Assembly (NCBI GenBank): GCA_011503125.2
Contig: WWBZ02000051.1
Span: forward strand, 744,001-808,000
Direction: 5' to 3'
Source: Botryosphaeria dothidea
Lineage: Eukaryota; Ascomycota; Dothideomycetes; Botryosphaeriales; Botryosphaeriaceae
Length of the DNA: 64,000 nucleotides
Shown: positions 42,052 to 53,571 of the stretch, piece after piece
Layout of the letters: the number at the start of each line of letters is the position of its first letter
How positions within the stretch are numbered: position 1 is the first letter of the stretch
Notes under the pieces: model-generated
The model's database searches: none
Told to the model about the DNA's origin: nothing
Seen by the model: the letters and a program-made list of their open reading frames with translations, nothing else
Made by a program: the position numbers and the translations under genes

Positions 42052-44747
42052 GCAGAAAGCCCTGCGCGTTTCTTTGATTGAATTACTTTCGGCTGCAAGG
42101 AAGAGATTTGTAGATGACGCAGCAGGAAACGAATGGCTTGGCGAGTGGTCAACACAGCAAAGAAAGTAGATCAACGAAAAGAGTGGAACAATCCGCCAAG
42201 GAGGAAAGACGGTAGCGATGGCCGAGAGGATTGAAACGAAAGGTGCTCAAGAGCTGGAGAAGAAAACGCGGATTTTCGCTCAGGAGCTCATGTAGGCGTC
42301 AAACGCGCAAGCCTTGGACGAAATGGGTTAAAACAGAAGGCCCGAATCCCCATGTCTGGACTTCGCAGTGCGTGTCCCTGTTTCAGGCGCGCCGTCTGCC
42401 AGCCACCAAGGAGTGGCGGTAGAGAGCCTCAACTGATCTTCACTGAGGCGGTGAGAATGTTAGTAAGCCGATCTTTGCATGCACTGCGTCCATCTCCAAA
42501 GCAGCATCGTCAACGTCGATTTATCTCTCCGTTGAACCGGCCGAATGCCACTTACAACTACCGACATACTGTGGCGCTAGTTCGCATGCAAAAGAAACGA
42601 AATATCACCTCCTATCGATGTGATTGTTGCTTGCGTGGCCTCTGGCTCCTTCAATACCTATTCGGGCGACTGTGTAAGCACCTTGCAGGTTTTTGAGCCC
42701 GCAACGGAAATCGATGATGATAGATCTCTATCATCGTTGATGATCTGCTGAGGTGAGATCCAACACCCTGACACATGCACCTACATCTGAGGTTTGCAAG
42801 TGAGGATGTCCGATAAGAAAGTATTGTGCCAATAGCAACGAAAATTCGAAAAGTTCTCAGTCGGGTGCAGTGAACGGGCATTCGACGCGTTCATGTGAAG
42901 ATTTGGAGGTGTACACCAGCAAAAGCTCTTCCTCTCGTCACAATAGCTCTACGTATCCAGGCTGCGGACTTCATTACACCGGCGAAGGGTCCGATGGTAA
43001 TTAATACCCGACTGCATTTCTTATGCGGACATACTTAGAAACGTGAATGGAATCGCATGCCCGCCTTGTTGGGGTTCATTGAGAGTAATAACCTTCTTGT
43101 TGCCGTTGTGTTATTCATGAAACCGTGCGTGTAGTGGGCAAGGAGGTTAAAAGACCAGCTCAAAGCACTCCGAATGCGTCAAGTCGTACGACACGCGCGG
43201 AACACGGCACAAGGGATGGAGTATACCCTCAGCCAAGACATTCGGGATTCTTTTCTCTACGCATGACAATTTCTCGGCGGAAGATGTAACGGACGAGTTA
43301 GGACTGAGTAGTCGTCCGTTTGCTAGGCTTCGCGCAGGCCACATGATGGACAAGCGGAACGAACGGGCCGCGGGCTGTTAGTGGACGGTCGTGCGCTGAT
43401 GGTGTGGTGGAGGCTGGGGCAGTGACGCAGAGTCGACCACGGCGGGTCGAGCTAGACAGCGCTGAAGAGCTTGGTGTTGTGGAAAGCTCAAGTATGAGCT
43501 CGTGCGGACGTTTGGCTCCGGGATCTTCCTCGCATGGAAAGTCAATGCGATCATGGACCACCCTAATGATCCTTCCTTCTTGCCGCATCTGGGGTAGTTC
43601 AGAGAGACAAGACCGATGTAGACTTTCCACAGGCGGAAATGTCGATGGTGCAGGCCAAAGGTAAAGACGGGATGAGGTCATCGAGCCAGACAGTGTCTGC
43701 GGCTGCGAGCCAGCGCTCGGCGGATTTCTGCGTCAACACCAGGCGGGCTTGCTGGCCTTGCTGCACGGTCTGCATCCACAGACGGACCGGTGTGGCGGCG
43801 ACAAAGTTTTTCCCTAAGGCGTCGACGAAAGGTGGTGAGTCAACGGACCTGGGGGTGGTGAGGCAGCCACGTAGCCGGGGGTCCTTGGGTCCTTGGGCTC
43901 ACAGACTGTCAGGGCGGGCAACAATCGTCGGGAGATGTGCAGTGGCCGCTTGGCGTTGCGCCATTACTAGTCCAGCGCGGCCAGCCAGAGCCGGCCCGCA
44001 CGGCTGAGGATTCGCGCGACACTCATTCCTGCGCCCAGGTCAGACAGGTGTTCCGGGGCGGGTTACGAGCCTGGCAGCAGCCTGCTATTAAACCAGCTGC
44101 GAGGGCGGGTGCTGGGGCTGGCGGCCGGCAGCGCAGCGCACCTCAGCTCCCCAGGATTTTTGACAGGGCGCTACGCACGGGGTAGTTTCCCACTTTTCTG
44201 TCCTTCCGCGAGCACCATTCCGCCGATTGCCGCGCCTATCGTTGCGCGATTGTGCGATAGCGACGCGGGATATCGCTCCAGACGTCCACACCGCAAGGGC
44301 GGCGCTTGAGTCCAGCCCGAGCGTGCTCCAGAGAGCCGCCGACGTGCCCTCGTTCAAGACCCGCCGCTCTGCTCGCCGAGGACAATCAAAGAAACGTCGC
44401 CGTCTTCCTCGAACCGGCGCTGGACAAAGAAATACCTCACCTCGCACCCGGCCTGGTTGCCGCGACCCGAACGAACTGCGCGCCCAGAATTCTCTCACCT
44501 CGCGTCGGACCTCGACCCTCCGTTCCTGTGCGCCATACGCTCCTCTCGTCCTCTCCCCTCATTCTCTGACCAAAACGTTGGCCAGCTCACCCTGCGCCCA
44601 GAGACGGTCGATCCTCCTCGCATTTGCTCCACACTATCCCAGGTGGCTGGGTACGAGCTCTAGGCGCTCACTACTTGTGCCGTCTCCCGACTCTCACCCT
44701 CGCCTTCGATGCCAACGCTTTGACTCTCTCCAATCCTCACCAACACC
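42052..44747. other. 2.7-kb gene-free region between divergent genes
   Basis: Upstream DNA of the DUF3431 gene (-) and the FLC/TRP-like gene (+). No protein family was recognised in the short frames. The last 500 bp are pyrimidine-rich, as expected of a leader. Nothing else was seen. Confidence 0.5.
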
Positions 44748-47705
44748 ATGGAGATGCGGTCGCCTTGGCTGGCGCTGCTCGCCTTGCTCTCTCTTTTCCA
44801 GCTTGCTCTCGCTCAGACCGAAATCGACGGCGTCACCTATGTCACCGCTAATATCGACGGCGAGAATGTCCTGGTAAAGGACACGCGCCAACCTTCGCTT
44901 TACACTGGAGACTTCGGGGACTGTATGGGGGACAGCAGTATCAACGTCACTCGCTTTGACGCTGCTTTCTACAAAGACAACATGACCGTGCTCTTCCACC
45001 TGGCGGGTGACACGAGTATTGTGAGCGAGGGTCTTATGAGTAAGTGAGCAGACACCTGTCAAAGGCTCGAGATATTGACAACGCCAGTGTACATTGCCGT
45101 CTATGCCTACGGTGAAAGCCAATTCGAGCTCATCTTCAATCCTTGCAACGCGAACATCGACAGCCTATGCCCCGTACAAAGCAACGTCTCGATTGAAGCG
45201 AACGGAGTTATCCCGGTAGGGCAGTCTGACGTACAGAACATTCCAAGTGAGTGAGGGTCTGAGCATGCTTATCTGCGGGGGAACTAATCGTTTTCAGGCC
45301 TCGCGTACACCATTCCGGACTTTGAAGGACAAGCGATCCTCAGGATATTCGCAAACTCGACTCAACAAATGATTGGTTGTTACTCTGCGGTAATTACAAA
45401 CGGCGCTACCTTCTCCCACCCGTACGCAGTTGGATCCATTCTCGGCATCTTCACATTCATTGCATTGGTTGCTTCCTTCGCTACTGCGATTTACGGAACC
45501 GATGTGCCAGCAATGCGCAAACACTACGCGCACTCGATATCCATTTTCGTGGTGTTTGCTGTTTTCCAGCACATATTCTTCACTGGAGCACTATCGATGA
45601 ATTGGCCTAGCGTACTGGTTGCTTTCTGGAGCAACTACGCCTGGGCTGGTGGAATGATTCACACCGAAGCCATGCAAAATTCCATAAACGATTTCATTGG
45701 CTCAAACAAGGGAAATACGAGTGCTGTTGGAGCAGCCAGTGCTGGTTCGGACAACAGCAATTTGGGCGGCGGATACGACATTTCATTAATTTATCGGAGG
45801 GCTGTTAAGAAGACGGTCAAAAAGGCTGCTATGCACCTCTGGAGGAAGGATATTCACGATCACTATTCGCCTCGCCTGGAGAGAGTACTTGCCAAGCGTG
45901 AGCTCGCCAACAGCTCGGAAGGCTATTCCTGGTACGGAAACCCAGTCAGACCCGGCCTTCCCCTACCTGGAAATTACTCGGGCTTCGCCGGAACCCTGGC
46001 GCAAGAGGATATCCCGGCTTCCAATGCTTTCATGACTGGCTTCCTCTGGTTCCTTATTCTCTTGGTCATCATCGCGGCTTCTGTCGTAGCATTCAAGTGG
46101 CTCGTCGAGGGTCTTGCTCGTGTGAAGGTTATCAAGCAGGAAAGGCTCACTTACTTCAGGTCGCACTGGCTCGGATTCACCGCGCTTGCTGTTCTGCGAA
46201 TGCTCTTCATCGGATTCTTTGCCATGATTTTTCTCACTCTTTTCCAGTTCACCTACGAGGGCGCCACGGGAGTCATGGCCATTGCCGCAATCGTCTTCGT
46301 CATCTTCCTGTGTGGAATGTTCGGCGTCGCAGCATACGCATGCTATTATCGAGTGAGAGTTGGCGACTACGTCTCAGAACCGGACCGCATCAACCTGGAA
46401 CGTAGGAGAGTGCTCGGGTGCATTCCATGGTACCGATTCTCCAGAGCAAGCTCACAGCGCGACGATGAAGAGAAAATCTATGCTGGCAGCCTTCCGTTCT
46501 GGCGCGTCACCCACAAGAGCCCGGACACACAAAAGTCGGTGCATGAGGACGAACAATACACAAAGAAGTTTGGCTGGCTTGCATCCCGCTTCAGACGTAC
46601 CCGCTGGTGGTTCTTCGCCTGCTGGCTTTTCTACGAGTTTGTCCGTGCTTGCTTCCTAGCAGGAGCATCGGGTCACGCAATGGTCCAGGTTTTCGGCTTG
46701 CTTGTCGTGGAATTCTTGGCTTTTGTTGCTATTATCGTCATGCGGCCATTCGAGTCCCAGCGCCTGAACGCCATCATGGTGTATCTGCTCGGTTTCAGTA
46801 AAGTCGCCACTGTTGCTCTGTCGGCGGCCTTCGATGTCCGCTTCAACATCGCTCGCATCCCTACTACGGTCATTGGCATCGTAATAATCGTAATTCAGGG
46901 AGTCCTGACAATCATCCTCATGATCGCGATTTTGGTGGGTGCGGCTTCGAGCTGGATGTCGGTTAAGCGTCACCGCGAGACCGAACAGTTCAGGCCGCGT
47001 AACTGGAGGAACTGGCGAGAGAGGTACTTCGCGCACATGGACAAGGCCATGAGGGACCTCCCCCCTGAGCCGCCGGCGCCAGTCATTCCGCCACCCGAGC
47101 CCGAAGAGCCCAAGGAACCCTACTTCAATGTATCATCGGTCCGCCGTGTTGCCAAGATCGAGGATGAGGATCAAGAATTCCAGGCTGATATCGGCACCGA
47201 TCCTCGCGGTTCAGAGATGGCTCTAAACGGACATGGTAGGGCCAGTGAAGAGATGACGCCAACTCCAGCAGGTCGCAAACGTGCACCCAGCATTATGAGC
47301 CAAATGTCGTATACCAGCCTGCCGCGTACTGCTCGGGTTCATCGTGCTAGCTGGAGCTCGCGGGACTTTCTGGACATGGGCTATGAGCCCGAGACGACGC
47401 CTCCAGTACCAACAGCATCTCCTGCCGGGCACTCTCGAGCCAACAGCCTCGGCCACTCGCGCATCAATGGCCACAGTCATTCTCGAGCGAACAGCCTCGG
47501 ACGTCCAAGAGCAACAAGCTTAGGGCGAGCTAAGAGCACAGATCGCATATCTCGTATGGGGACGCCGACTGGTATCCCGCAGCTCCCGCAGCTGAACACT
47601 CAGATCAGCGAGCAGGGCGAAGAAGGGGAGTACTTCCAAACCCCTGACGCCATCACGCCGGTGAAGCAACACGACTATCCAGTCGGGCGCAACTCAACGT
47701 CGTAA
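44748..47705 (+). CDS. FLC/TRP-like membrane protein (ML-like domain plus TRP-type channel region)
   Basis: Related to fungal flavin-carrier (Flc) and Pkd2 proteins, implicated in ER and cell-wall calcium and FAD homeostasis. Exons are 44748-45039, 45088-45246 and 45298-47705 (952 residues), with introns of 48 and 51 nt (GLM|MYIAV, NIP|SLAYT). Signal peptide is LALLALLSLFQLALA. A Cys-containing, N-glycosylated ML-like luminal domain follows to about residue 195. The first helix is near YAVGSILGIFTFIALVA. About eight more helices follow, including FMTGFLWFLILLVIIAASVV, LLVVEFLAFVAIIVM and TTVIGIVIIVIQGVL. The cytosolic tail is about 260 residues, basic and Ser-rich, with imperfect HSRANSLG and GRPRATSLGR repeats that look like kinase sites. 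Ion versus flavin transport cannot be decided from sequence. Confidence 0.85.
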
Positions 47706-49554
47706 AGTTTGAGCGAAGTTTTTCTTTTTTTTTTAAAGATATGATGACGACCGAAACGAAAAAAAAACACAATTACCGAGGACCTGAATAAGGACAGCAA
47801 ACGGAGTTTGTAGGCATTAGGATATTGGTGAGGGAACATACTATTTTGCATTGGAGGCACGGAAATGCCTCGTCTTATCCATTCAAAGCACTCCTGCATA
47901 TTCATTGGCGCAAGACTTAGAGATTTGGCTGGTTTCCGCAAAGCAAGGACAGCATATCAGGCATCAGTAATACCTAAACCTGGCCGATTGGGATCTTAAT
48001 GGATCGAGGCGTGGGGGAGCGACGGGTATGCAGAGCAGGCGAGTGCGCGGCAGATGCGACGCATAACCTCTGTTACGTCTGTGACGGGACGAGGCGAGCG
48101 GCTGGATAGCCGGTATCTTGTTTAGCGAAGCTTTAGTAACGGTTCATCAGCGATGGACCGCCATGGTTTTCTTAGATTTGATGAAATCGATAGTTAACAT
48201 GAGACGGACAAATGAACGGGCGAGCAAGCGACGTGATGAAAGATACAGCAAACCGCAGAAATCAAGTAAGCAACCCGGGTGAGGATCATTTTTTGGATGA
48301 TGTTTTCCACCACTGCGGGCCGTCATCTTGCATGCCATGGACCTGGTGGAGAGCCGAGAACAGACGAGGTTTGCCCGGTAGATCTTTTACGCACGCCGAT
48401 AGACGCGTTTCTGCAATGGTCTCGGGGCGGAACTTTGTCCTACTAGTGAAAGGAATGAGGGAGAGAAGAGCGCGCGTGGAGCGCGCGTGATGAGTTAGTT
48501 CGGCGAGCACGGTCTGACGCTTGCATCCGTTTCGCCGCAAGGGCCTCTCTCGGAAAGGAGACCTGCAGCAGGGATTCCCTGCCGCCCGGCGGAGTGTGTC
48601 TCGCAAAACTGACGTCACCCGTCGAAGGCAACTTCGCACCGTTTTCGAGAGGAATGCGATGATGACCACCACCCACGGGCGCACATGGTGAGATTTCTCG
48701 TGCCATGAGCAATGGGGATACGATTGGCGTCGCCGGCTGGGGCGGCAGGACGGAAGAGGCAAGCACACCAGCCACAGTTTCTGCGCCATCATCGATTTCT
48801 CGTGCGTCGTATCGAGAAGATCGGTCCCTCCTCTTTGGCCGGGTGATGGCACAAACGCAACGGCTTGCATGGTGGTGGCCTCTGCAAACGAACAAAGAGG
48901 AACGCCACAAGAGCTCCTCTTTGGCGCCGCATACACGCAGCGAACCAGACAGCGTTTCGCCTTCAGTCTCCGTCCATTAGCGGGGTCGCGGTTGCCCGAT
49001 CTGTGGAGATTGCGTCAGGGCACAGGGTCAAGGGCGACCAGAAGCAGGATTTTGTCGACTGTTTCTGGCGCGTCTGGACCGCGCTTGTGCAACGTGCCGC
49101 ATGGATGATTCCTGATCCTTCCTCTCGGCAGGCGGCTCCTGTGGCTGGTGTCTGCGCACTATGTCATGGTCATGGGTCCTTCGTACACACGGTGATTGTG
49201 CTGCGCTGTGGAGCGCTGATGAGCTTATCTGGATTTAGGCGATGAGTTTGATTGCGGGTCTCATTCCCGGCGTAGGGGGAAGTTTCTGCGGCGCCTGCAG
49301 CAGGAAGGCTGAACGTACGTCATAACTATGCTGCTTGTTGTCCCTGCTGCATGCTTTGGGGCGGACGGGGAAGGCGCGGCACACCCGTTATAAGGACCTC
49401 GTTGCTGCCGTGTCCCCCATCGCTGGACCCTCCATCTCAATCAAACCACACACGCATTCCAATCAACCTCTCCCTTCGTACTCCAGCAACACAGAGTACA
49501 CAAATACAAACACATCACTGCCGTTCCCACCGCAACCGCTATAACTCTCTCACC
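47706..49554. other. 1.8-kb intergenic region
   Basis: 3' flank of the FLC/TRP-like gene and upstream region of the next small gene. T and A runs occur at 47725-47770. No supported gene apart from the promoter element noted below. Confidence 0.5.
49388..49395 (+). promoter_or_regulatory. TATA-like element of the small MGAVVSC gene
   Basis: TTATAAGG, about 160 nt upstream of the ATG at 49555. The leader that follows is C/A-rich (many CAAAC and CACAC words), as in highly expressed fungal genes. Confidence 0.4.
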
Positions 49555-49815
49555 ATGGGCGCTGTTGTGTCCTGCGTACGTCTACACCTGCCATGCTCCC
49601 AACAACCCAATTGTTGCTAACCTGCTCCACAACAGATCAAGTCGGTCTTCCAGGCCATCGGCGCGGCTCTCATGGCCGTCGTCAACGGCATTGCCGCCGT
49701 CATCAAGGCCATTATCAACGGCATCGTCGCCGTCTTTGACATCATCATCGGCTGCCTCACCTGCAACCGCATGGGCGGCCGCCGGCGCAGAGCCACAACA
49801 ACCAGTAGAGTATAA
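49555..49815 (+). CDS. Small conserved fungal protein (66 aa), probable N-myristoylated MGAVVSC type
   Basis: Exons are 49555-49575 and 49636-49815, separated by a 60-nt GT-AG intron. The product begins MGAVVSCIKSVFQAIGAAL, continues as one long hydrophobic/amphipathic stretch (VNGIAAVIKAIINGIVAVF), has a CLTC pair, and ends in a basic Arg-rich tail. Gly2 followed by a Cys within seven residues fits N-myristoylation and palmitoylation, so a peripheral membrane protein is the best guess. I recall very similar short proteins in many filamentous ascomycetes, but none with a known function. The intron position right after MGAVVSC supports a real gene. The protein is easy to miss because exon 1 is only 21 nt. 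Confidence 0.75.
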
Positions 49816-50520
49816 CCGGGAGGTGTGAGGAAGCACTGGGCCGCCTGAATTTCTTTGGAAACAATTCACCACGCACTCATCGACCGAACTGAACAACCAT
49901 GAGCTCGTCGACAAATCAACAAACAACGCGTCACTTCCATGGAGATCTTGCGCAAAGCCACGGGACGGTCCGCCTCACACCTCGGGTCTTCTTTACCACT
50001 CGGCACTCGGCTGGTTTCGATACTCGAAGTTTCTTTTTTCATTACGTTTTTGCAAGCATGGTGGAGAATGAGAGAGATTGGGGGGACGAGGTTTTATGGG
50101 AGACGCTGCGGATGGTCGAAAGACGAAGATACCCTCAATACCCCTGTTCTTCTTTCTTCAATGCGTTAGCATCGGGTTTTTCTTGCTATTTTGCATGGGC
50201 TTCGTCGACACAGAGTAGCTAGGTCTACGATAATGATTACGAGTTCCTGAAACTGGTATTCTCCTCGCGTGATGACATAGTGATGAATTATACCTCTTAC
50301 CGGTACTCAACGACTTCCACTTCATGCTTGCCGCTCAAGTATTCTGCCGCATGCTCGTTACATTCAGCTTCCCCATGGCCGGAGATGGGTTACGAATAAT
50401 TACTCCTGGGTAATACCCTGCAAGCCTTCCAGCCTCACAAAGACGTGTACATTGGTCTGAACTGTCGGTTCGGAGGCTCTCTATTCTCAGTTGTATTTCC
50501 TTCTCAAATCCTCTTAACAA
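49816..50520. other. Convergent intergenic region
   Basis: 3' flanks of the small gene (+) and the thioesterase gene (-). No further gene was recognised. Confidence 0.5.
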
Positions 50521-51643
50521 TTACCGCGCCAACACAGCTTTCGCCTTGACGCATACCCTTCCCTGTACTGCCTGTAGCGTCCCGCTCCACTCCTCACCCC
50601 CATCATCCGGTCTCTCCTCGCTCGGCACAGGTCGTTTGGTCATATCCTTTTGTGGCGGTAGTTCCGTGCTCGGCGCAGGCGCGGGAGAAGGCGCAGCTTT
50701 CAGAACGAAGAAATTGCTCGCCATAGTCGGCGCCGGGTACGTGAGCGTCAGCTTCGCGGGTTCGGCCGTCCTCTTCTGCTCAGGAGCTGTTTCCGTATGT
50801 CAGTATCAAAAGCCTCACCACAGCCCGAACCATGCAGCTGAGCGCGGAAAGAGAAGCCTTACATCCAAACGCCTCCAAAAACGCCGTCGCCAGCGCCCCT
50901 CCATGCGCGACGCCCGGCCACCCCGTCAACCCGCCGCCCACCCAAAACACCAGCACCGTCTCCCTCGTTGCCTTGTTCACAAACTTGCGCGCCGGCCCGA
51001 ACCCCTTCATCGCCGCCAGCGTCTGCGAGACCGCGTGCTTCTCGTCCCCCAGCAACCCCTCAAACACCACCACCTCCCCGCCCTCCTTCTCCCTCTCCCC
51101 GCCGCCCAACCAGCCCCCAAACCACCCCTTCTTCCCTCCCACATCCACACTGTTATCCGCCCTCGACCTCGCCACCAGCGCCCCCCACGGCCCGACCTCG
51201 ACCCACTCCGCCTCCGTTGCTGTCAGCCTCTCGTGCTCGCGCACTTGCGGCAGCGCGTCCAGCTCCTCGCGCAGCTTTCCCTGCAGCGCGTCGTCCATGT
51301 CCGTGTCTGGGTCGGGCAGCGGCGGCGGCGCGATGGTGAAGCGCACGATGTTGCCGGTGACGAGGCCGGCGGCGAGGAAGAGCGTGGAGTAGATGAGGGG
51401 TCGGAGGGAGCGGCGGTGGCGGCGGGGTGGCGGTGCTTGTTGTTGTTGTTGTTGTTGTTGTTGTTGGTCGGGCTGCGGTGTGGGTTTGGCGGCGGCGTCG
51501 GCGGCGGCGGAGGAGGGCGGTGGTGTTGCGGTGGTGGAGGAGAAGCGTGGTCGTGGTGATGTTCGCGCAGGGCGGGGGGAGGGGCGCGTTAGGGAGGCGA
51601 GGGCGCGGGGTGCGCCATTGGGGGCGCGGCGGAGTAATATCAT
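50521..51643 (-). CDS. Mitochondrial hotdog-fold thioesterase-like protein
   Basis: Exons on the minus strand are 51643-50863 and 50786-50521 (348 residues), with a 76-nt intron at EAFG|SPEQK. The N-terminus is Arg/Ser/Pro-rich without acids (MILLRRAPNGAPRALASLTR), as in mitochondrial presequences. A ten-Gln tract and one membrane segment (IYSTLFLAAGLVTGNIV) follow. The hotdog domain is recognised from GGLTGWPGVAHGGALATAFL, which has the HGG motif of PaaI/THEM4-type acyl-CoA thioesterases. Exon 2 then supplies the LTYPAPTMASNFFVLKA strand pair. The likely job is hydrolysis of acyl-CoA at the inner membrane. The poly-Gln is encoded by ten perfect CAA codons, so its length may vary between strains. 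The acyl substrate is unknown. Confidence 0.8.
51436..51465. repeat. (TTG)10 microsatellite coding for poly-Gln
   Basis: Ten perfect TTG units on the plus strand, read as CAA (Gln) codons in the thioesterase gene on the minus strand. Confidence 0.9.
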
Positions 51644-51847
51644 GATGGGTGGTGTGGATGGAGATGGGGATGGGTTGGTGTGGGAGCTGTCGTGAAATTC
51701 GGAGGTGGGGGCCGCGTAGGGCTGCAGGAGCCCACCCATCCGCCAGTCGCCCGCCAAGCGCAACGATGACTGACATCAAGGTATGTGGGGACGAGCTAGC
51801 TAGTCATGGACTTGCATATAAGCCGGGCCTGTCCTAATCGATGCTAT

Positions 51848-52308
51848 TTACACCTTGTACTCCGGCCCATGGCTCCTCCCGTCGAGTTTGTTCAGCACCA
51901 GCTTCTCCATGTCGAAGTCGTCCAACATGCGGACCTGCTCCATCTATCAGTCTTCGATGCACTTTGAAGGAGCATTGCATAACGCACATTGACCCCGATC
52001 AGCTCCGGACCCTTGCCGGGGATGATCTCGATCAAAACGCTGCTGCCACACGTTTTGCAGAATTTGTGCCACGACCTCTCCAGCCCGAATGTGTACGCAC
52101 CGAGCGCGTCCGGGGACGTCTCGAGCTGGAAGTCTTTCTTCTGCGCATACACGACCATGTACCCATTGCGCGTGCAGATCGAGCAGTTGCAGCTGTTGGC
52201 CGGGTACTTGGAGAGCGGCGGTGACAAGGCGAAGCGAAAACGGACTGCCCCACAGTGGCAGTGTCCGCTGTGCTGAGACGACTCGTTGGTTGGTTCGGGG
52301 AAGCCCAT
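51848..52308 (-). CDS. GFA family zinc protein (glutathione-dependent formaldehyde-activating-like)
   Basis: Exons on the minus strand are 52308-51988 and 51934-51848 (135 residues), with a 53-nt intron at IGVN|VRMLDD. The Mss4-like GFA fold is marked by three Cys pairs: SGHCHCGAVRF near residue 17, NSCNCSICTRNG near 42 and KFCKTCGSS near 84. These bind the structural and catalytic zinc ions. Bacterial Gfa speeds the formaldehyde-glutathione reaction, but fungal relatives are numerous and mostly untested. The length is normal for a single-domain member (120-190). It lies about 200 bp from the thioesterase gene on the same strand; I see no functional link. Confidence 0.88.
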
Positions 52309-52814
52309 GGTGGAGGTCAGGGACGGTGGTTTGGATGAAAAGTTGAAGAATGACTCTTCGCCCGGTGATTGGTAAGTGAAGAGAAGAGTCGGTGGGCACA
52401 GGTGTGCCTTGATTCTATCGCTCTTATCTCTCTCCCGCTTCCATCTCGTATGTCACCCGTTTCAGCAATCGTCCGTGTACTCATGGCAACACCACACTAC
52501 GCTATCATTGTCCAACGCTGTGCCGTGAGACACTGCTCACAGATTGGTGCGAGAAACCATATCCAGAAGCTATGGAGCCAAAATGTGCCTCATGCCATTG
52601 GAAATTGAAGAAATTGCCAGGTTCGCGAAGCACACACGAGGCCCCAACAGCCAACGCATTCCAGCAGGACATCCTCGTTCCCGTCTCCACGTTCTTGAGG
52701 AATTCGGAGATGACTATCTCTCATATTAAACTCCAGCCAGACCTTGAACACAAAAGTTGATGAGCGAACAGGTGGAAATATACTAAGCTTCAGAACTCCG
52801 TGTCTTAGCTACTA
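52309..52814. other. Intergenic region between divergent genes
   Basis: Upstream DNA of the GFA gene (-) and the small secreted protein gene (+). No coding sequence or clear core-promoter element. Confidence 0.45.
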
Positions 52815-53571
52815 ATGCGTGTAATCTTCCTCATCGCCGGCCTTCTCGGCCTCGTCAACGCCTGTCACGAATGTGATGGGCACACCGTAGTCACGGTCCA
52901 CGCCTGTGGCAAGCCCCAACCGACCACTCTCATCACCTCTACGCTTGAAGTTGTCGCCACGAGCGTCGATGCCGCCGCTACCTCTGTCAACGCAGCCCCT
53001 GTTCCCACACGCGATTGTTCCAATATCGTCGCCAACGGCAGAGTATGTAAAGAGAATCTCTTGTCGCCGCAGAAGCTGGAGAGAGGACAATGCTTCCAAA
53101 GAAAGGTCTCTCGAACTTTAAGAAACCTGCTAATACTAGCACCTCGTCCTAAAGCTTCAAAGTACCCCCGTCAGACTCAACTCGGCTGCCTCCATCAACT
53201 ACCCCCTCACCTCCGTCGCCGGCACAGTCTACGCCCTCGAGCTCCGGCTTTTATCGCTCCCGCAGCTGAACCTCGTTAGTCAAGGTGCCACGGGCGTGGT
53301 GTGTGACTACGTTGCCCTGAATGCGACGACGGGGCAGACAGACGTCCTGCAGGGCCGGTTGGTGGATTTCCAGTTCCCGGGGCTGCAGCTCGACCCGCAG
53401 AGAAATCCTATTCCGGGACAGGGGCGCCCCGAGTGGGAAGAATCATCTGGCAATTTCGTGGGCCGTGGTTTGTCTGGTGAGGCCTTGCGCTGCACCTTTC
53501 GCAGGTCGGGAACCGGGCCAGGCGTGACCGGTTCGGCGGATAACGTGGTGATTAGACCTGAAGAATGCTGA
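52815..53571 (+). CDS. Small secreted protein, no recognised domain
   Basis: Exons are 52815-53042 and 53140-53571 (219 residues), with a 97-nt intron that starts GTATGT and ends ACTAG (NGR|HLVLK). A clear signal peptide is MRVIFLIAGLLGLVNA, cleaved before CHECDG. The mature protein starts with a Cys-rich turn (CHECDG..VHACGKP), then a Thr/Ala/Val-rich linker and a C-terminal part that reads well as beta-strands (AGTVYALELRLLSLPQLNL, GVVCDYVALNATTG). It has six Cys or so and ends in Cys. I do not recognise the family. It could be a cell-wall, surface or host-contact protein, but that is a guess from the secretion signal and size. The acceptor is only a few bases after a TGCTAATAC branch-like site, so it may be slightly misplaced. 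Confidence 0.6.
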
